DNA of 64,000 nt from Chloroflexota bacterium (GCA_029262675.1 JAJCYW010000011.1:1-64000), one strand, 5' to 3'; numbered from the stretch's first letter, positions 25,832 through 36,551 are shown. Notes: generated from the sequence alone by a model not told the origin. Made by a program: numbers and translations.

Positions 25832-26515
25832 CTAGCCCTCGAATCGGTAGCCGGTGCCGCGCACCGTGATCAGCCGCGTCGGCTTGCTCGGCTCGCGTTC
25901 GATCTTCTCGCGCAGCCAGCGCACGTGCACGTCGACCGTGCGCGTGTCGCCCGCGTAGTCGTAGCCCCACACCTGTTTGAGAATCTGGTCGCGCGTGAAC
26001 GCCTGTCCCGTGTTCCGCAGAAGGAACGTCAGCAGGTCATACTCGCGTGGCTTCAGCGCCAGCGTCCGCCCGTCCCGTGTCGCCTTGCGTGCAACAGAAT
26101 CTATGGACAGGTCGCCGGCGGTCAGCGCGTCCCCCCGCTTCGGCGCGGCCGTCTCCGACCGCCGCAGCAGCGCCCGCACGCGCGCCACCAGCTCGCGCAT
26201 CCCGAACGGTTTCGTGATGTAGTCGTCCGCGCCTATCTCCAGCCCGACGACCTTGTCGACTTCGTCGCCCTTCGCCGTCAGCATGATGATGGGTGACTGC
26301 ATCTCGCGGCGCAGGATGCGGCACACCTCCAGGCCGTCCAGCCCCGGCAGCATCAGGTCCAGCAGGATCAGGTCCGGTCGTTCCGCCCGCGCCGTCGAGA
26401 GCCCTGCCTCGCCGTCTCCAGCCGAGACGACGCGATAGCCCTCCCGCTCCAGGTTGTACTGCAACGTGGAAACGAGAGTCGGTTCATCTTCGACGATGAG
26501 GATCGTCTTGCCCAC
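25832..26515 (-). CDS. PhoB-like OmpR-family response regulator
   Basis: 227 residues. The receiver has [18 protein letters not shown], phospho-Asp in [15 protein letters not shown], Thr in [14 protein letters not shown] and Lys in [17 protein letters not shown]. The winged-helix output has [20 protein letters not shown] and [16 protein letters not shown]. It starts with GTG. TATACT on this strand (26544-26549) gives a short leader that contains a small palindrome, CTCAC-A-GTGAG (26535-26545). It probably binds the Pho box at 21140-21177. Confidence 0.93.
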   Translation of the reverse strand: MGKTILIVEDEPTLVSTLQYNLEREGYRVVSAGDGEAGLSTARAERPDLILLDLMLPGLDGLEVCRILRREMQSPIIMLTAKGDEVDKVVGLEIGADDYITKPFGMRELVARVRALLRRSETAAPKRGDALTAGDLSIDSVARKATRDGRTLALKPREYDLLTFLLRNTGQAFTRDQILKQVWGYDYAGDTRTVDVHVRWLREKIEREPSKPTRLITVRGTGYRFEG

Positions 26516-26607
26516 GGTATATTCCTATGCTCGGCTCACAGTGAGTATAGGCAGCCGCCTCGCCGCCGCGCTAGCGCAAGCTGCCGCCGCAGCGGCAGCC
26601 CGTTGGC

Positions 26608-26613
26608 TATAAT
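26608..26613 (+). promoter_or_regulatory. -10 box of the VOC gene promoter
   Basis: Exact TATAAT, 35 nt before the ATG at 26649; a GAGAGG ribosome site follows. No clear -35 was seen. Confidence 0.5.
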
Positions 26614-26648
26614 GGAACATCCCAAGCAGTAAGAGAGGTTCTATCTCC

Positions 26649-27398
26649 ATGCCCAACGTCTTAGATCACATCGCGCTCGCGACGCACCGCATCACAGACG
26701 CCCCGCCCTTTCTCGCTGGAGTGCTGGGCGGCGTCAGCGGCTTCGGCGGCCCCAGCGGCACCTTCCGCTGGTGGCACTGGGACTACGCGGGCGGCGGCCG
26801 CATCGAGGTGATCGAGCCGGACGGGCCGGAGGGCGGCTTCGTCCACCGCTACCTGGAGCGGCGCGGCCCCGGCATCCACCACGTCAACTTCGAAGTACCG
26901 TCGCTCAGGCAGGCCTGCGACGAGGCAGAGCGGCTCGGCCATACCGTCGTCGGCTACAACGACAGCCACGAAATCTGGAAGGAGGCCTTCCTCCACCCCA
27001 AGGGCGCCATGGGTATCGTCATCCAGTTCGTCCAGACGGTCGAACACGGCCACGACCACGAATTGGAGGGCGACTGGCACCGCCCTGAGGATGAGCCGCC
27101 CGGCCCGGCCAACCCGCCGCCGCCCGTCGCGATCATCGGGTTGCGGATGCGCACCGCCGACCGCGACGCAGCCCTCCGCCAGTGGGGCGAGCTGCTGGGC
27201 GGCGAGCTTGAGGAGCAGGACGAAACGCTGATCTTCCGCTGGCCCGGCTCGCCGATGCGCGTCGCCGTCTCCCTAGAACCCGGCGCGGCAAACGAGGCGG
27301 TCGCGGTGGAGGTGAGGGCAGACCAGCCGCTCACGCTGCCGGAAGGCCCCCATCCGCAGCTCGGGACCATCTTCGTCCAGCTCGCCGGAAACGACTAG
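26649..27398 (+). CDS. VOC-family (glyoxalase/bleomycin resistance-like) protein
   Basis: 249 residues with two VOC modules. The first (about 3-135) starts VLDHIALATHRITDAPPFL, with RGPGIHHVNFEVPSL (His) and GAMGIVIQFVQ (end of a metal site). The second (about 160-245) begins PVAIIGLRMRTADRD and is more degenerate. It could be a methylmalonyl-CoA epimerase-like or extradiol-like enzyme; I cannot assign a substrate. Confidence 0.8.
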   Translation: MPNVLDHIALATHRITDAPPFLAGVLGGVSGFGGPSGTFRWWHWDYAGGGRIEVIEPDGPEGGFVHRYLERRGPGIHHVNFEVPSLRQACDEAERLGHTVVGYNDSHEIWKEAFLHPKGAMGIVIQFVQTVEHGHDHELEGDWHRPEDEPPGPANPPPPVAIIGLRMRTADRDAALRQWGELLGGELEEQDETLIFRWPGSPMRVAVSLEPGAANEAVAVEVRADQPLTLPEGPHPQLGTIFVQLAGND

Positions 27399-27486
27399 CC
27401 GCGCCGCAACGGCACCGCGCCCGGCGCGCCTAATCCTTACGAAGGCGTAAGACTCCTCGGATATACTAGTTGCAGAGGTAGATGCG

Positions 27487-28188
27487 ATGTTCTTCAACAG
27501 AGGCAATGAGGCAGTCGTGACGCGCGAGGACGCGCTCCCCGGCCGTGATGCACCGGCTTTCCCCGTGTCCGACACGCACGTCGTCCTCGGCACGGCTATC
27601 AAGCCGCCGTTTCCGGATGGCATCCAGACGGCCGTCTTCGCCCTCGGCTGCTTCTGGGGCGCGGAGCGCATCTTCTGGCAGACGCCGGGCGTCTACAGCA
27701 CCGCCGTTGGCTACGCCGGCGGCCACACCCCCCATCCGACGTACGCAGAGGTCTGCTCCGACCGCACCGGCCACGCGGAGGCTGTCCATGTCGCGTTCGG
27801 TCCTGTCAAGGTCTCGTACGCGGAGCTGCTCAAGATCTTCTTTGAGACCCACGACCCGACCCAGGGCATGCGGCAGGGCAACGACGTGGGCACGCGCTAC
27901 CGCTCAGCCATCTACTACAGCGGCGACGAACAACGCCGCGCGGCGGAGGCTGCTCGCGATATGTACAACGCGGAGCTGGCGCGCACAGGCCACCGCCCGA
28001 TCACGACGGAGCTGGCGGCCGCCGGGCCGTTCTACTACGCGGAGGACCGCCACCAGCAGTACCTCTACAAGGTACCCTACGGCTACTGCAACACCGCCGG
28101 CACCGGTGTCACCTGCCCACTTCCCACGACCACCAGCGCTAGCCAAGAGCACAAGGAGTTTAGCCATGTCGATGCCGACGAGCGATGA
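27487..28188 (+). CDS. msrA: Peptide-methionine (S)-S-oxide reductase MsrA
   Basis: 233 residues. The catalytic motif is [11 protein letters not shown] (Cys), followed by [29 protein letters not shown] and [20 protein letters not shown], all classical MsrA. It repairs S-form methionine sulfoxide. The N-terminus is about 45 residues longer than the minimal enzyme. A TATACT hexamer at 27462-27467 lies 19 nt upstream. Its 3' end overlaps msrB by 23 nt. Confidence 0.95.
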   Translation: MFFNRGNEAVVTREDALPGRDAPAFPVSDTHVVLGTAIKPPFPDGIQTAVFALGCFWGAERIFWQTPGVYSTAVGYAGGHTPHPTYAEVCSDRTGHAEAVHVAFGPVKVSYAELLKIFFETHDPTQGMRQGNDVGTRYRSAIYYSGDEQRRAAEAARDMYNAELARTGHRPITTELAAAGPFYYAEDRHQQYLYKVPYGYCNTAGTGVTCPLPTTTSASQEHKEFSHVDADER

Positions 28189-28558
28189 AGAGTGGCGCCG
28201 CCGTCTCTCACCGGAGCGTTACGCCATCCTGCGCCAAGCCGGTACCGAGACCCCGTTTAGCGGCGCGTACACCGATACGGAGGATGACGGCATCTACCGC
28301 TGTGGTGGTTGCGGCGCTGAAGTCTTCGATAGCTCCACGAAGTACCACTCAGGCTGCGGCTGGCCCAGCTTCACGGACGCCGTCTCACCAGACGCGGTGA
28401 CGCTGCAGGAGGACAACGCCCTCGGCATGAACCGCACCGAGGTCCGCTGCGCGAAGTGCGACTCCCACCTCGGCCACGTCTTCGAGGACGGCCCCGCCGA
28501 GGCGGGCGGCCAGCGCTGGTGCATCAACAGCGCCTCACTCGACCTCGAAGAGCGCTAG
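28166..28558 (+). CDS. msrB: Peptide-methionine (R)-S-oxide reductase MsrB
   Basis: 130 residues. It has the zinc-binding pairs CGGC and CAKC, the substrate motif SGCGWPSF and the catalytic Cys in [10 protein letters not shown]. It repairs R-form methionine sulfoxide, completing MsrA's job. The ATG at 28166 has AAGGAG 7 nt upstream, inside the end of msrA, and the gene runs in another frame over the last 23 nt of msrA, so expression is coupled. Confidence 0.95.
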   Translation: MSMPTSDEEWRRRLSPERYAILRQAGTETPFSGAYTDTEDDGIYRCGGCGAEVFDSSTKYHSGCGWPSFTDAVSPDAVTLQEDNALGMNRTEVRCAKCDSHLGHVFEDGPAEAGGQRWCINSASLDLEER

Positions 28559-28616
28559 GCCAGCGCCGTCCGCCGGGCCAGCCGCGTTGCCCAAGAGCTA
28601 GTAGTTGAAGCGACGG

Positions 28617-29165
28617 CTACTCCGCCATCGCCGCCAGTATCTTCTCCGCGTGTTGGATGTGGTCGGTATCGTGGACGCGCTGGAATCCGGCCCACTCCAG
28701 ACAGTTCAGCGGACCGAAGAACGGGTGCGCCAGCTTCATCTCCCTGTCCGGTTCGTCCGGCAGGCTCCGCACGGCGTCCAGTAGGTCGTTGTTCACTGCC
28801 GCCAGGTCTGAGAGAATATCCCGATAGCCCCTGCCGTCGTCCTCCGGCATCATGCCGATCCCCGCACCCACTAGGGCTTCGGCCGGCGGCGTGCTGCTCC
28901 GCGCGGTGTGGTGGATCAGCTTCGCGATCAGCCGCTCCGTGAACAGCGCGTGCATCGCCAGCTCACGCAGGCACCACTCGTCCTCCGCCGGCTTGCGCAG
29001 CGCCTGCTCGTCGGAGGCACGTGAGAACGTCGCCAGCAGTGTCGCCTGCGTCTCGCACACGCTCGTGACAACCTCCTCGCGCCTCATCGCGCCGTGGTCG
29101 CGCATCAACTGCATGTAGCGCTCGCGCCGCTCTTCGATGTCTGCGCTGATGCCTTCGCTCACCAT
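28617..29165 (-). CDS. DinB/YfiT-like putative metalloenzyme
   Basis: 182 residues, a four-helix bundle. The expected metal-binding histidines are in LRELAMHALFTERLI and in VHDTDHIQHAEKIL (HxxxH). Known relatives are thiol-dependent transferases or stress-induced proteins; no substrate can be assigned. Convergent with msrB. Confidence 0.82.
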   Translation of the reverse strand: MVSEGISADIEERRERYMQLMRDHGAMRREEVVTSVCETQATLLATFSRASDEQALRKPAEDEWCLRELAMHALFTERLIAKLIHHTARSSTPPAEALVGAGIGMMPEDDGRGYRDILSDLAAVNNDLLDAVRSLPDEPDREMKLAHPFFGPLNCLEWAGFQRVHDTDHIQHAEKILAAMAE

Positions 29166-29196
29166 GAGAACACTCTCCTTCGGTTCGTGCCGTCTG

Positions 29197-30444
29197 TTAC
29201 CGGCCCAACGGCAGGCTATCGATGAAGCCGGCCACCTTCTGCAGGATCAGCGCCGCGTCGCGCGCATCGACGATGCCGTCTTCGTTTACGTCGCCCCATT
29301 CGATGTGGATGCCGGGCGGCAGTGCAAGTCCGGCGCTGTCCTGCAAGATGATGGTGCTATCGATGCTGTTCGTCTCCCCGTCCCGGTTCACGTCACCGTT
29401 CGGCAGCGGCTCTGGCGTCCCCGTCGGCGTGCCGACCGGCTGCATAGGCGTCACGGTCGCCGTCGGGCCCAGCGTCAACGTTGGCGTGACGGATGCCGTC
29501 GGCGTCACGGTCGCCGTCGGCGTCGGCGTGCCGCCGGGGTTTCCAATGTAGATCTCGTAGTCGTTACCCGGTGCGTCATCCTCTTCCCGGCGCAGCGTCA
29601 CGCCGATGCCATAGTCCTCGCCCTCCACCGCCGTGAAGGTCGCCGTCACGTTGTCGCTCGCAGTCTCGACGTCGATGTGGAGCCCCGGCCCGCGGATCTC
29701 CAAGCCGATGTTGCCATTCGAGTTGTCGAAGATCACGTCCACCTGCACTTCCTTGGGCTGGTGCAGGTTGAAGGCGAACCAGTCCGGGTCGTCGGGGCAG
29801 GCGCGCTGGTCGATGCGGCTGTACGGCAACAGCAGAATTCCCGTGCCGGTGATCTCGATGTCGTCCTGCTCCAGCTTATCGTCTACGCACGTGATCGCCG
29901 TCGCCGTCGGCGTCGGGGTTACGGTCGGGCCGCCGGGCGTCACCGTCGGCGGTGTGTCCGTCGGCGTCGCGCCGCCGTCCTTCACCAGCGACAGCACGTA
30001 CGGCGTCGATTGCGGGCTGCCCGGCACGCTGATTGCAAGCAACTCCACGCGCACTGCGTACGTGCCGGCCGCGAGCGCGGTGTACGTGATCTTCTCGTCG
30101 TCGGTCGTGCTCTCTGACGACGCGATCTGCGTCAGGTTCGGCGCGTGCAGGAAGATATCGATGTTGGCGTCGGGGTCGTGGTTGAACGTGGCGTCCACCT
30201 GGATCTCCTGCCCCGCGTTCAGCGAGAACCTGTACCAGTCCTCGTCGTGTTCGCAGGAGATGACGCCGCCGCTCACGTACGGCGGGATCGCAGCCGTACC
30301 GCTACCCTGCGTATCGTTCTGCTCCAGCCCGTCGTCTTTACAGGTGCCGGGCGGTCCCACCGCCGCGGACGGCTCCGCCAGAACCCAGGCGGCGATAACT
30401 GCCACGGCCAGCAGCGGAGCAGCAACGATGAATAGCGCCTTCAT
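29197..30444 (-). CDS. Secreted protein with two PPC domains and a C-terminal dockerin
   Basis: 415 residues. Signal peptide (1-22); first PPC-like (pre-peptidase C-terminal) beta-sandwich (about 30-135: [46 protein letters not shown]); TP linker; second PPC-like domain (about 185-290: [26 protein letters not shown]); TP linker; dockerin-like pair (about 345-415: [36 protein letters not shown]). There is no protease domain, so it probably acts as a binding module. TACACT at 30454-30459 lies 9 nt upstream of the ATG, fitting a leaderless start. Confidence 0.85.
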   Translation of the reverse strand: MKALFIVAAPLLAVAVIAAWVLAEPSAAVGPPGTCKDDGLEQNDTQGSGTAAIPPYVSGGVISCEHDEDWYRFSLNAGQEIQVDATFNHDPDANIDIFLHAPNLTQIASSESTTDDEKITYTALAAGTYAVRVELLAISVPGSPQSTPYVLSLVKDGGATPTDTPPTVTPGGPTVTPTPTATAITCVDDKLEQDDIEITGTGILLLPYSRIDQRACPDDPDWFAFNLHQPKEVQVDVIFDNSNGNIGLEIRGPGLHIDVETASDNVTATFTAVEGEDYGIGVTLRREEDDAPGNDYEIYIGNPGGTPTPTATVTPTASVTPTLTLGPTATVTPMQPVGTPTGTPEPLPNGDVNRDGETNSIDSTIILQDSAGLALPPGIHIEWGDVNEDGIVDARDAALILQKVAGFIDSLPLGR

Positions 30445-30594
30445 GCGCTGCGTAGTGTACCAGGTGGCAGCTCGCTGTTGCTCGCACGACTGCCGGCCGC
30501 CAGATTCTTCGCCCCTACGCCACGCAGCATCGCCAAACAGATGGTTATCAGGTTCTTGATAGATAGCAACCCGAACGTCGTTATACTGACCATG

Positions 30595-32871
30595 ATGCAG
30601 CCCCGGCGCCGGCTCACCGTGGATCTCTCTGCGCTGGTCGTAATTGCCGTGATCGCGGCCACCGCCATTGTCCTGCGGTCGCTCCCCTCCCCGGCCGCCT
30701 CCGCGGCAACGCCGACCGACGCCAACCTCAAGGTCGCTCTGCTCGGCGACCAGGGCCTCAGCGCGAACGCCGTCGCCGTCCTCAACCTCGTCCAGAGCGA
30801 GGGCGCTGACATTCTAATCATCCTCGGCGACTTCGACTACGACGACAACCCAGCCGCCTGGAAGGCCATGATCGACGGCGTGTTCCCCGCCGACTTCCCC
30901 ATCTTCGCCGTCGCCGGCAACCACGACGTGCCAGAGTGGCAGACCTATCAGAATCAGCTCGAGGACCGGCTGGCGCTGATACCCGGCGCCAGTTGCAGCG
31001 GCACCTATGGCGTGGACGCCGCCTGCACGTACCACGGCCTCTTCTTCATCCTCTCCGGCGCAGGCACCCTGCCGAACGCGCCGGACTACGGTCCCTACAT
31101 CTCGTCGATCGAGAGCAAGCTGGCCGCGGACGATTCGGTCTGGCGCATCTGCGCCTGGCACAAGAACCAGACCGCCATGCAACTAGGCGTCAAGCCCAAC
31201 GAAGTCGGCTGGGGGCCCTACGAAGCCTGCCGCGAAGGCGGCGCCATCATCGCCACCGGCCACGAGCACTCATACCAACGCACCCGCACGCTCAGCAACA
31301 TGACCGCGCGGACGGTCGACCCCGCCTGGCCCGCAGCGAGCGCCCTACGTGTCGGCGCTGGCTCCACGTTTGCCTTGGTGTCTGGCATCGGCGGCCAGCC
31401 CGCCCGCAACCAGGACCGCTGCCTGCCGTCAGCGCCGCCGTACGGTTGCAACGGCGAGTGGGCGCATATCTACACCAGCAACCAGGGCGCGACGGCAGGC
31501 GCTACGTTCATCACCTTCCACGTGAACGGCGACCCTAACCAGGCCGAGGGCTACTTCAAGAATATCGGCGGCAGCATGATCGATACCTTTATCATCACCC
31601 GCGACGATACGCCACTGCCTTCCGGCACTAAGGTGACGTTCCAGGAGGGCGCCGGCGCGGCTGGCACGACAGTCGATACGTACATTGCAGAGTCCGCGCC
31701 GTCGGCTGCCCACGGCGGCGCCACGGCGATCGAATGGGACGGCGACGACCCCGGCGGCAGCGGCGACGACAACTTCGCGCTGCTCCGGTTCGACGGCATC
31801 TTCGGCAACGGCGCCGGCCAGATCCCGCCCGGCTCGACCATTGTGTCCGCCGAACTCACCTACTGGGTTTCCGGAATCGGCGACGAGGCGAACGTCAACG
31901 AAATCGCCGTCGATTGGCCGGAGACCGTCACCTACAACGCCTTCGGCGGCGACCCCGGCGCCCAAGCCGGCGAGTACGGCGATCACGTCGGCGTCGCCGG
32001 CGGCCTCACGTCCGGCGTCTGGGGCCTCGACGTGCAGCCGAGCGTCGCGGCGTGGGCCGCCGACCCCGCAACGAACCACGGCTGGATCTTCCGGCCCACC
32101 GGCAGCGACGGCGTCAACCTCCGCTCCAGCGAGTTCGCAGTGACCGGCGCGCGACCCAGACTCAACGTCGTCTACATCGCGCCGGCCGCAACACCGACGC
32201 CGGGGGCCGGCACGCCTTCGGTCACACCAACCGACACGCCCACACCGGTGCCGCCGACGGACACGCCAACTCACACGCCCACGGCCGCCCCGCCGACGAA
32301 CACACCAACCAACACACCCACGCTCGTCCCGCCGACGAACACACCAACCAACACACCCACACCCGTTCCGCCGACGGCCACCAGCACGCCGACACCCGTT
32401 CCCGGGTCGCCGACCAACACGCCGACCCACACGCTAACGCCCACACCTGCACCGCCAACCAACACACCCACGCCTGCGCCGCCCACAAACACGCCATCAC
32501 CGCAACCATCCACCGGCACGCCAACACCGCCGCCTGCGACCGCCACCCTCACACCAGTACCGCCAACGCCTACCGCCACGGTCACGCCATCGCCCCAAGC
32601 GACCAGCACACCTACACCGCCCACAAGCACGGCGACACCGCCCGTCGCCACGCCCGCACCGCTGCCTGGCCCCGCGCCGGGCGATGCCAACTGCAACGGC
32701 AGCGTCAACGCCATCGACGCCGCCCTCATCCTTCAACTCCTCGCTCGCCTCGTCAGCGCGCTCGAGTGCCAGCCGGAGGCCGACGTCAACGCGGACGGCG
32801 CGATCGACGCCGTTGACGCCGCGCTGATCCTCCAACACGTCGCCGGGCTGCTCGTCGGCTTCTCGACGTAG
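30595..32871 (+). CDS. Secreted metallophosphoesterase with DNRLRE domain, TP linker and dockerin
   Basis: 758 residues. A signal anchor (about 10-30) is followed by a calcineurin-like phosphoesterase domain (about 40-330) with [31 protein letters not shown] and [10 protein letters not shown]; these supply the usual two-metal ligands. A DNRLRE-type beta domain (about 340-530) follows, then a long TP linker (32220-32650) and a dockerin-like pair ([36 protein letters not shown]). It probably hydrolyses phosphate esters outside the cell. TATACT at 30582-30587 lies 7 nt before the second of two tandem ATGs (30592, 30595), supporting a leaderless start. Confidence 0.9.
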   Translation: MQPRRRLTVDLSALVVIAVIAATAIVLRSLPSPAASAATPTDANLKVALLGDQGLSANAVAVLNLVQSEGADILIILGDFDYDDNPAAWKAMIDGVFPADFPIFAVAGNHDVPEWQTYQNQLEDRLALIPGASCSGTYGVDAACTYHGLFFILSGAGTLPNAPDYGPYISSIESKLAADDSVWRICAWHKNQTAMQLGVKPNEVGWGPYEACREGGAIIATGHEHSYQRTRTLSNMTARTVDPAWPAASALRVGAGSTFALVSGIGGQPARNQDRCLPSAPPYGCNGEWAHIYTSNQGATAGATFITFHVNGDPNQAEGYFKNIGGSMIDTFIITRDDTPLPSGTKVTFQEGAGAAGTTVDTYIAESAPSAAHGGATAIEWDGDDPGGSGDDNFALLRFDGIFGNGAGQIPPGSTIVSAELTYWVSGIGDEANVNEIAVDWPETVTYNAFGGDPGAQAGEYGDHVGVAGGLTSGVWGLDVQPSVAAWAADPATNHGWIFRPTGSDGVNLRSSEFAVTGARPRLNVVYIAPAATPTPGAGTPSVTPTDTPTPVPPTDTPTHTPTAAPPTNTPTNTPTLVPPTNTPTNTPTPVPPTATSTPTPVPGSPTNTPTHTLTPTPAPPTNTPTPAPPTNTPSPQPSTGTPTPPPATATLTPVPPTPTATVTPSPQATSTPTPPTSTATPPVATPAPLPGPAPGDANCNGSVNAIDAALILQLLARLVSALECQPEADVNADGAIDAVDAALILQHVAGLLVGFST
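32220..32650 (+). repeat. TP-rich linker coding repeat
   Basis: Imperfect units encoding [12 protein letters not shown] and similar. It lies inside the phosphoesterase gene and gives an extended, probably glycosylated linker before the dockerin. Confidence 0.8.
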
Positions 32872-33080
32872 GGCCGCGCTTCGCGCGGCATGCGCTTCGC
32901 GTGCGCGCGAACGCGGGCGGGCTTTCGTCCGCACCGAGGACATTTGCCAGATTCCGCCTGAGCTCGGTAAGAAACGGCGCTATGGATCGCCGCCCCGCAC
33001 GTTATCTCCGTGGACACGGGCACGAGAAACACCGGTCCGGCCGCATGCAGCCGCTTGCGGACAAACGGCGCGTCTCCTGC

Positions 33081-33086
33081 TATAAT
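33081..33086 (+). promoter_or_regulatory. -10 box upstream of the cohesin-like polytopic protein
   Basis: Exact TATAAT with a weak CGGACA -35-like site 17 nt upstream (33058-33063). Transcription from about 33093 would include GGGGGAAG and the GTG at 33114. Bases 32872-33080 otherwise show nothing clear. Confidence 0.5.
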
Positions 33087-33113
33087 CTCTGGCCTATGGG
33101 GGAAGCGACCGCA

Positions 33114-35021
33114 GTGAAACGCATCCTGGCGATGGCCGCACCGGCGCTAACCGGTGCCGTTTTGTTACTCGTCATCGCCATCAGTGCGGGCCTGTTCCAA
33201 GACAGCGGCGCGGAGGCTGCGCCAGCCGGCCAGTTGCCCTGCACCTCGCCGCCCTGCGCCACCGTCAGCATCGACTCGACGACCTCCTACGTCGGCCTGC
33301 CGGCCGTCGTCAACCTCAACGTCAGCAACATCCCGCCATCCGGGCTCGGCTCCTGGACCGTGGACATCGGCTACGACGGCACCGTACTCTCAGTGCTCGA
33401 TTGCGCGCCCGTCAACGGCGGCATCTGCAACCCAACGTTCTCCACCTTCATCATCCGCGTCACCGGCAACAGCGCCGGCGGCCGCCACGGATCGACCGTG
33501 GTCGGCAACATCACGTTCCAGTGCGAACGCGAAAGTGTCGCCAACCTGATCCTCAGCCTGGAGCTACTGGCCGATACCACGCTCGGCAACCCGCAGCTCA
33601 TTCCGGCCACGGTCGTCAACGGCACCGTGACGTGTAGCGGCGGCGCGCCGCCGCCGCCGCCAACCGCAGTCCCGCCGACCGACACGCCGCGCCCGGCAGA
33701 CACTTCGACGCCGCGACCGGCGAACACAAACACACCGCGCCCCGGCGATACGCCGCGGCCGCCCGACACGCCGACGGACACGCCAGCCAACACCGCGACA
33801 AGCGAGCCCGCGCAGCAAACGGAGACCGCGCTGGCACCGTCGCCGACCGAAGGCCCTTCGCCGACGCTTGTGCCGTCGCCGTCGCCGGAGCCGACCTCTG
33901 AAGTGCTCGGCATCGTCGATCCGGGGTCCTCAAACGGCGGGCCCGGCGACGCGGCTCGCGAACCGTCCATTCTCAGCGCCGCCGCAGCCGTTCGTCCCGA
34001 AACGACGACGGCGATCACGTCGATGTTCGACGTCTCCACCGAACCCGAAGTCATCGCGACGAACATTGCGCTCGCGCTGTTCCTCCTGATCGTGCTGCTC
34101 GTCACATCGTCGATCTTCAACGACACGATCGACCAGAATCGGGCAGAGGTCGAGGCCCGCGCCGATTGGCTCGTCGCGCCCTTCCGCCTATTCGGAAACG
34201 TGATGGGCCAGATCGCTAGCGCCTTCCGCATCCCGCGCGTCGCGCAACGCGCGCTGGCGCCGCTCTTCATCTTAGTGCTGGCCAGCGTGATCTATAGCTT
34301 CAACGAACCTGTCATCGGATTCAATGAGACCAGCGCGCTGCTATTCTTCAGCCTGCTGATCAGCGTCGGAATCCTCACCTACATCTTCGAAGGCGGCATG
34401 GCGCTCATAAGCCAATTCCGCTATAAGGTGCCGTCGGACGTCAAGCTCTTCCCGATCGCGATCGTCATTGCCATCGCGTTTGTCATCCTCTCGCGAATCG
34501 TCGGCTTTCAGGCACCCATCATGTACGGATTCGTCGCCGTTGCGACGATGCTATCGGCCAGCCGCCTCCGTGATAGTCACGAGGCCACTACTGCCGCCAT
34601 CCCCGCGCTAGTCCTGCTGGGTGTCAGTCTCCTCGCCTGGGCGCTGATCGGCCCGTTGCGAGACGCCAGCGCAAGCAGCGCATCATGGTACGCCAGCCTT
34701 CCCAGCGAAACCGCAGCCATGATCTTCGCCGGCGGCGTGGAGGGCCTCGTCTTCGCGATGATACCGGTCAAGTTCTCGGACGGCTGGCCCATCTTCCGGT
34801 CCCTGAAGCCCGTCTGGGCGGTGCTCTTCATCGTGCCTGCGTTCGTGTTCTCTTGGGCGATCCTCAACCCGGCCGCCTCGGACTTCGACGCCCTAATCCA
34901 GGGACGAGTGCTGACCGTGATCGGCATCGTCGGCGCGTACACGGCCGCTGTCGTCGCCATCTGGGTCTACTTCAACTTCAGCAAGTTTGATGACAAGCCG
35001 GGCGAAGCCGTCTCGGCCTAA
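33114..35021 (+). CDS. Cohesin-like domain fused to a polytopic membrane domain
   Basis: 635 residues. Signal peptide (about 1-35); cohesin-like domain (about 38-175) with VNLNVSNIPPSGLGSWTVDI, IGYDGTVLSVLDC and VVGNITFQCE; Pro/Thr-rich linker (about 180-275); then about nine hydrophobic helices (about 320-630). Conserved-looking loops are FEGGMALISQF and VEGLVFAMIPVKFSDGWP. I do not recognise the membrane family, which has a faint likeness to FGLLP-motif membrane proteins. GTG 33114 is favoured by GGGGGAAG upstream and by the TATAAT at 33081; ATG 33096 is an alternative. The architecture suggests a membrane channel or transducer that displays a dockerin receptor. Confidence 0.8.
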   Translation: MKRILAMAAPALTGAVLLLVIAISAGLFQDSGAEAAPAGQLPCTSPPCATVSIDSTTSYVGLPAVVNLNVSNIPPSGLGSWTVDIGYDGTVLSVLDCAPVNGGICNPTFSTFIIRVTGNSAGGRHGSTVVGNITFQCERESVANLILSLELLADTTLGNPQLIPATVVNGTVTCSGGAPPPPPTAVPPTDTPRPADTSTPRPANTNTPRPGDTPRPPDTPTDTPANTATSEPAQQTETALAPSPTEGPSPTLVPSPSPEPTSEVLGIVDPGSSNGGPGDAAREPSILSAAAAVRPETTTAITSMFDVSTEPEVIATNIALALFLLIVLLVTSSIFNDTIDQNRAEVEARADWLVAPFRLFGNVMGQIASAFRIPRVAQRALAPLFILVLASVIYSFNEPVIGFNETSALLFFSLLISVGILTYIFEGGMALISQFRYKVPSDVKLFPIAIVIAIAFVILSRIVGFQAPIMYGFVAVATMLSASRLRDSHEATTAAIPALVLLGVSLLAWALIGPLRDASASSASWYASLPSETAAMIFAGGVEGLVFAMIPVKFSDGWPIFRSLKPVWAVLFIVPAFVFSWAILNPAASDFDALIQGRVLTVIGIVGAYTAAVVAIWVYFNFSKFDDKPGEAVSA

Positions 35022-35078
35022 GAGACTAATGGCGCGAACCGCTGGAACGGCGGCTCGAAGGCACCGGAACGGTGTCCC

Positions 35079-36443
35079 TTAGCCCCTGTCCCGCCAGCGA
35101 ATCTCCCACAGACGCAGCGGGTCCGCGAACCCGTGTAGCTCCGCGCCTTCTACCGCGCTGAACATGAATCGCTTTCCGGCGACGAGCTGTCGCACCACGT
35201 CGGATGCCAGGATCTGGCCCGGTTCGGCATGGCTGCAGATCCGCGCCGCGAGATCGACCGATGTGCCGAAGAGATCGTCCTCCTCCGCGATCGGCTCGCC
35301 CGCGTTCAGGCCGATGTAGACCGCCAACGGCGTCGCAGGGTCCTCCTTCACGTGCACCTCCACTGCGCGCTGAATTTCGATCGCGCAGTCCAGCGCGGAG
35401 GAAGCCATCCCGAACGCCGCCATGATGCCGTCGCCCGTGTGCTTCACTTCCGTGCCGCGGTGGGCCGCCAGCGCCGCGCGCACGATCTCGTTGTGCAAGC
35501 GGCGTACCGCGTGCGCCTTCGCATCGTCTAGCCGCTGCGACAGCGCGCTGGAGCTTTCGATGTCGGTGAACAGCACGATGTGCACGTCCGCGACCAGCGC
35601 CTGCAGACCGATAGCCTGCGCAGCAGCCGCCTCGTCTGGCGGCCGCCCAGCGAGGAAGTTCTCAATCGCTGACATCAACTTGTCGCTGTCTGGCACGTAC
35701 CAAGCGTGCGTGCTGCCGTCCAGGAATACGGTGCGCACCCGCCTGATTCTGGCAGCCGTCTGCCTCGGCATCTCCTCGCTGAAACTACGCGCGCCCGGCC
35801 GGTAGACCAGCAGCGTCGGCATCTGCAGTTTCTCCAATTCAGGTGTCACGTCCAGGAAGCCTTGCGCCGTGTCCACCGCCTTCGCCACATCTGCCGATAC
35901 TGCATCTCGGAAGAACGCGCCGATGCGGGGCGAAGCGTCTCCCGCCGACCAGCCCTGCATCCAGAGCACCATCGCATCCGTGTAGAACTCCCAGTCCACG
36001 TCCCGCAGTTCGCTCAGCATCCGCAGGACTGGAGGCTGGCTGCCGTCCACCGGAGTCGACTGCCAGATGACGAGGTGCGATATGCGCTCCGGCCGGGTCG
36101 CAGCGTACGTGATGCCGGCGCGCTGTCCGGTGCCGGTCGCGAAGAGCGCTGCTTGCGTAAGACCCATATCGTCGAGCACGGCATCGATGTCGCGCTGATA
36201 CGCCTCGAGCGAGACATCGTCCACGTTGCGGTCGGAGAGTCCGCTGCCGCGGTGGTCAAAGCGGATGAACGTGTGCTTCTCCGCCGCCCGCTCAAACCAG
36301 GCCCGGCGCTCCGGAATATCCCACTCGCGTTGGATATGGCTCCACTGGCCAACGTCCGCCACCAGCGGCGGACCGTCGCCCATCGCCCAGTGGGCGATGT
36401 TCACGCCATCTTCCGTCTGCGCGTATTGGATGTGCGGTCGCAT
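35079..36443 (-). CDS. Class III adenylate/guanylate cyclase with degenerate alpha/beta-hydrolase domain
   Basis: 454 residues. The N-terminal domain (1-260) is an alpha/beta-hydrolase fold: FIRFDHRGSGLSD, then ATGTGQRAGITYAATRPERI. The nucleophile elbow GxSxG is replaced, with Gly at the Ser position, while the late His region DGSTHAWYV remains. The C-terminal cyclase domain (about 280-450) has metal Asp in VLFTDIESSSAL and KHTGDGIMAAFG; the usual Asn of the transition-state pair is Asp in SVDLAARIC, with the Arg kept. It should make cyclic nucleotide in response to something bound by the hydrolase-like part. TAAAAT (36453-36458) is 9 nt before the ATG. Confidence 0.9.
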   Translation of the reverse strand: MRPHIQYAQTEDGVNIAHWAMGDGPPLVADVGQWSHIQREWDIPERRAWFERAAEKHTFIRFDHRGSGLSDRNVDDVSLEAYQRDIDAVLDDMGLTQAALFATGTGQRAGITYAATRPERISHLVIWQSTPVDGSQPPVLRMLSELRDVDWEFYTDAMVLWMQGWSAGDASPRIGAFFRDAVSADVAKAVDTAQGFLDVTPELEKLQMPTLLVYRPGARSFSEEMPRQTAARIRRVRTVFLDGSTHAWYVPDSDKLMSAIENFLAGRPPDEAAAAQAIGLQALVADVHIVLFTDIESSSALSQRLDDAKAHAVRRLHNEIVRAALAAHRGTEVKHTGDGIMAAFGMASSALDCAIEIQRAVEVHVKEDPATPLAVYIGLNAGEPIAEEDDLFGTSVDLAARICSHAEPGQILASDVVRQLVAGKRFMFSAVEGAELHGFADPLRLWEIRWRDRG

Positions 36444-36551
36444 CGCGAACCCATTTTACAGCATCGCACCACCCCGCTCGCGCCAACCCGCCGATCCCGT
36501 ACGGACCGGCGCACCTAAGCTACAACGTCGCGCTGTCTGCAAATGAAACCG

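Noticed and set aside
29137..30117. 326-codon plus-strand open frame
   Set aside because: Antisense to the PPC-dockerin gene, which has a signal peptide and conserved domains.
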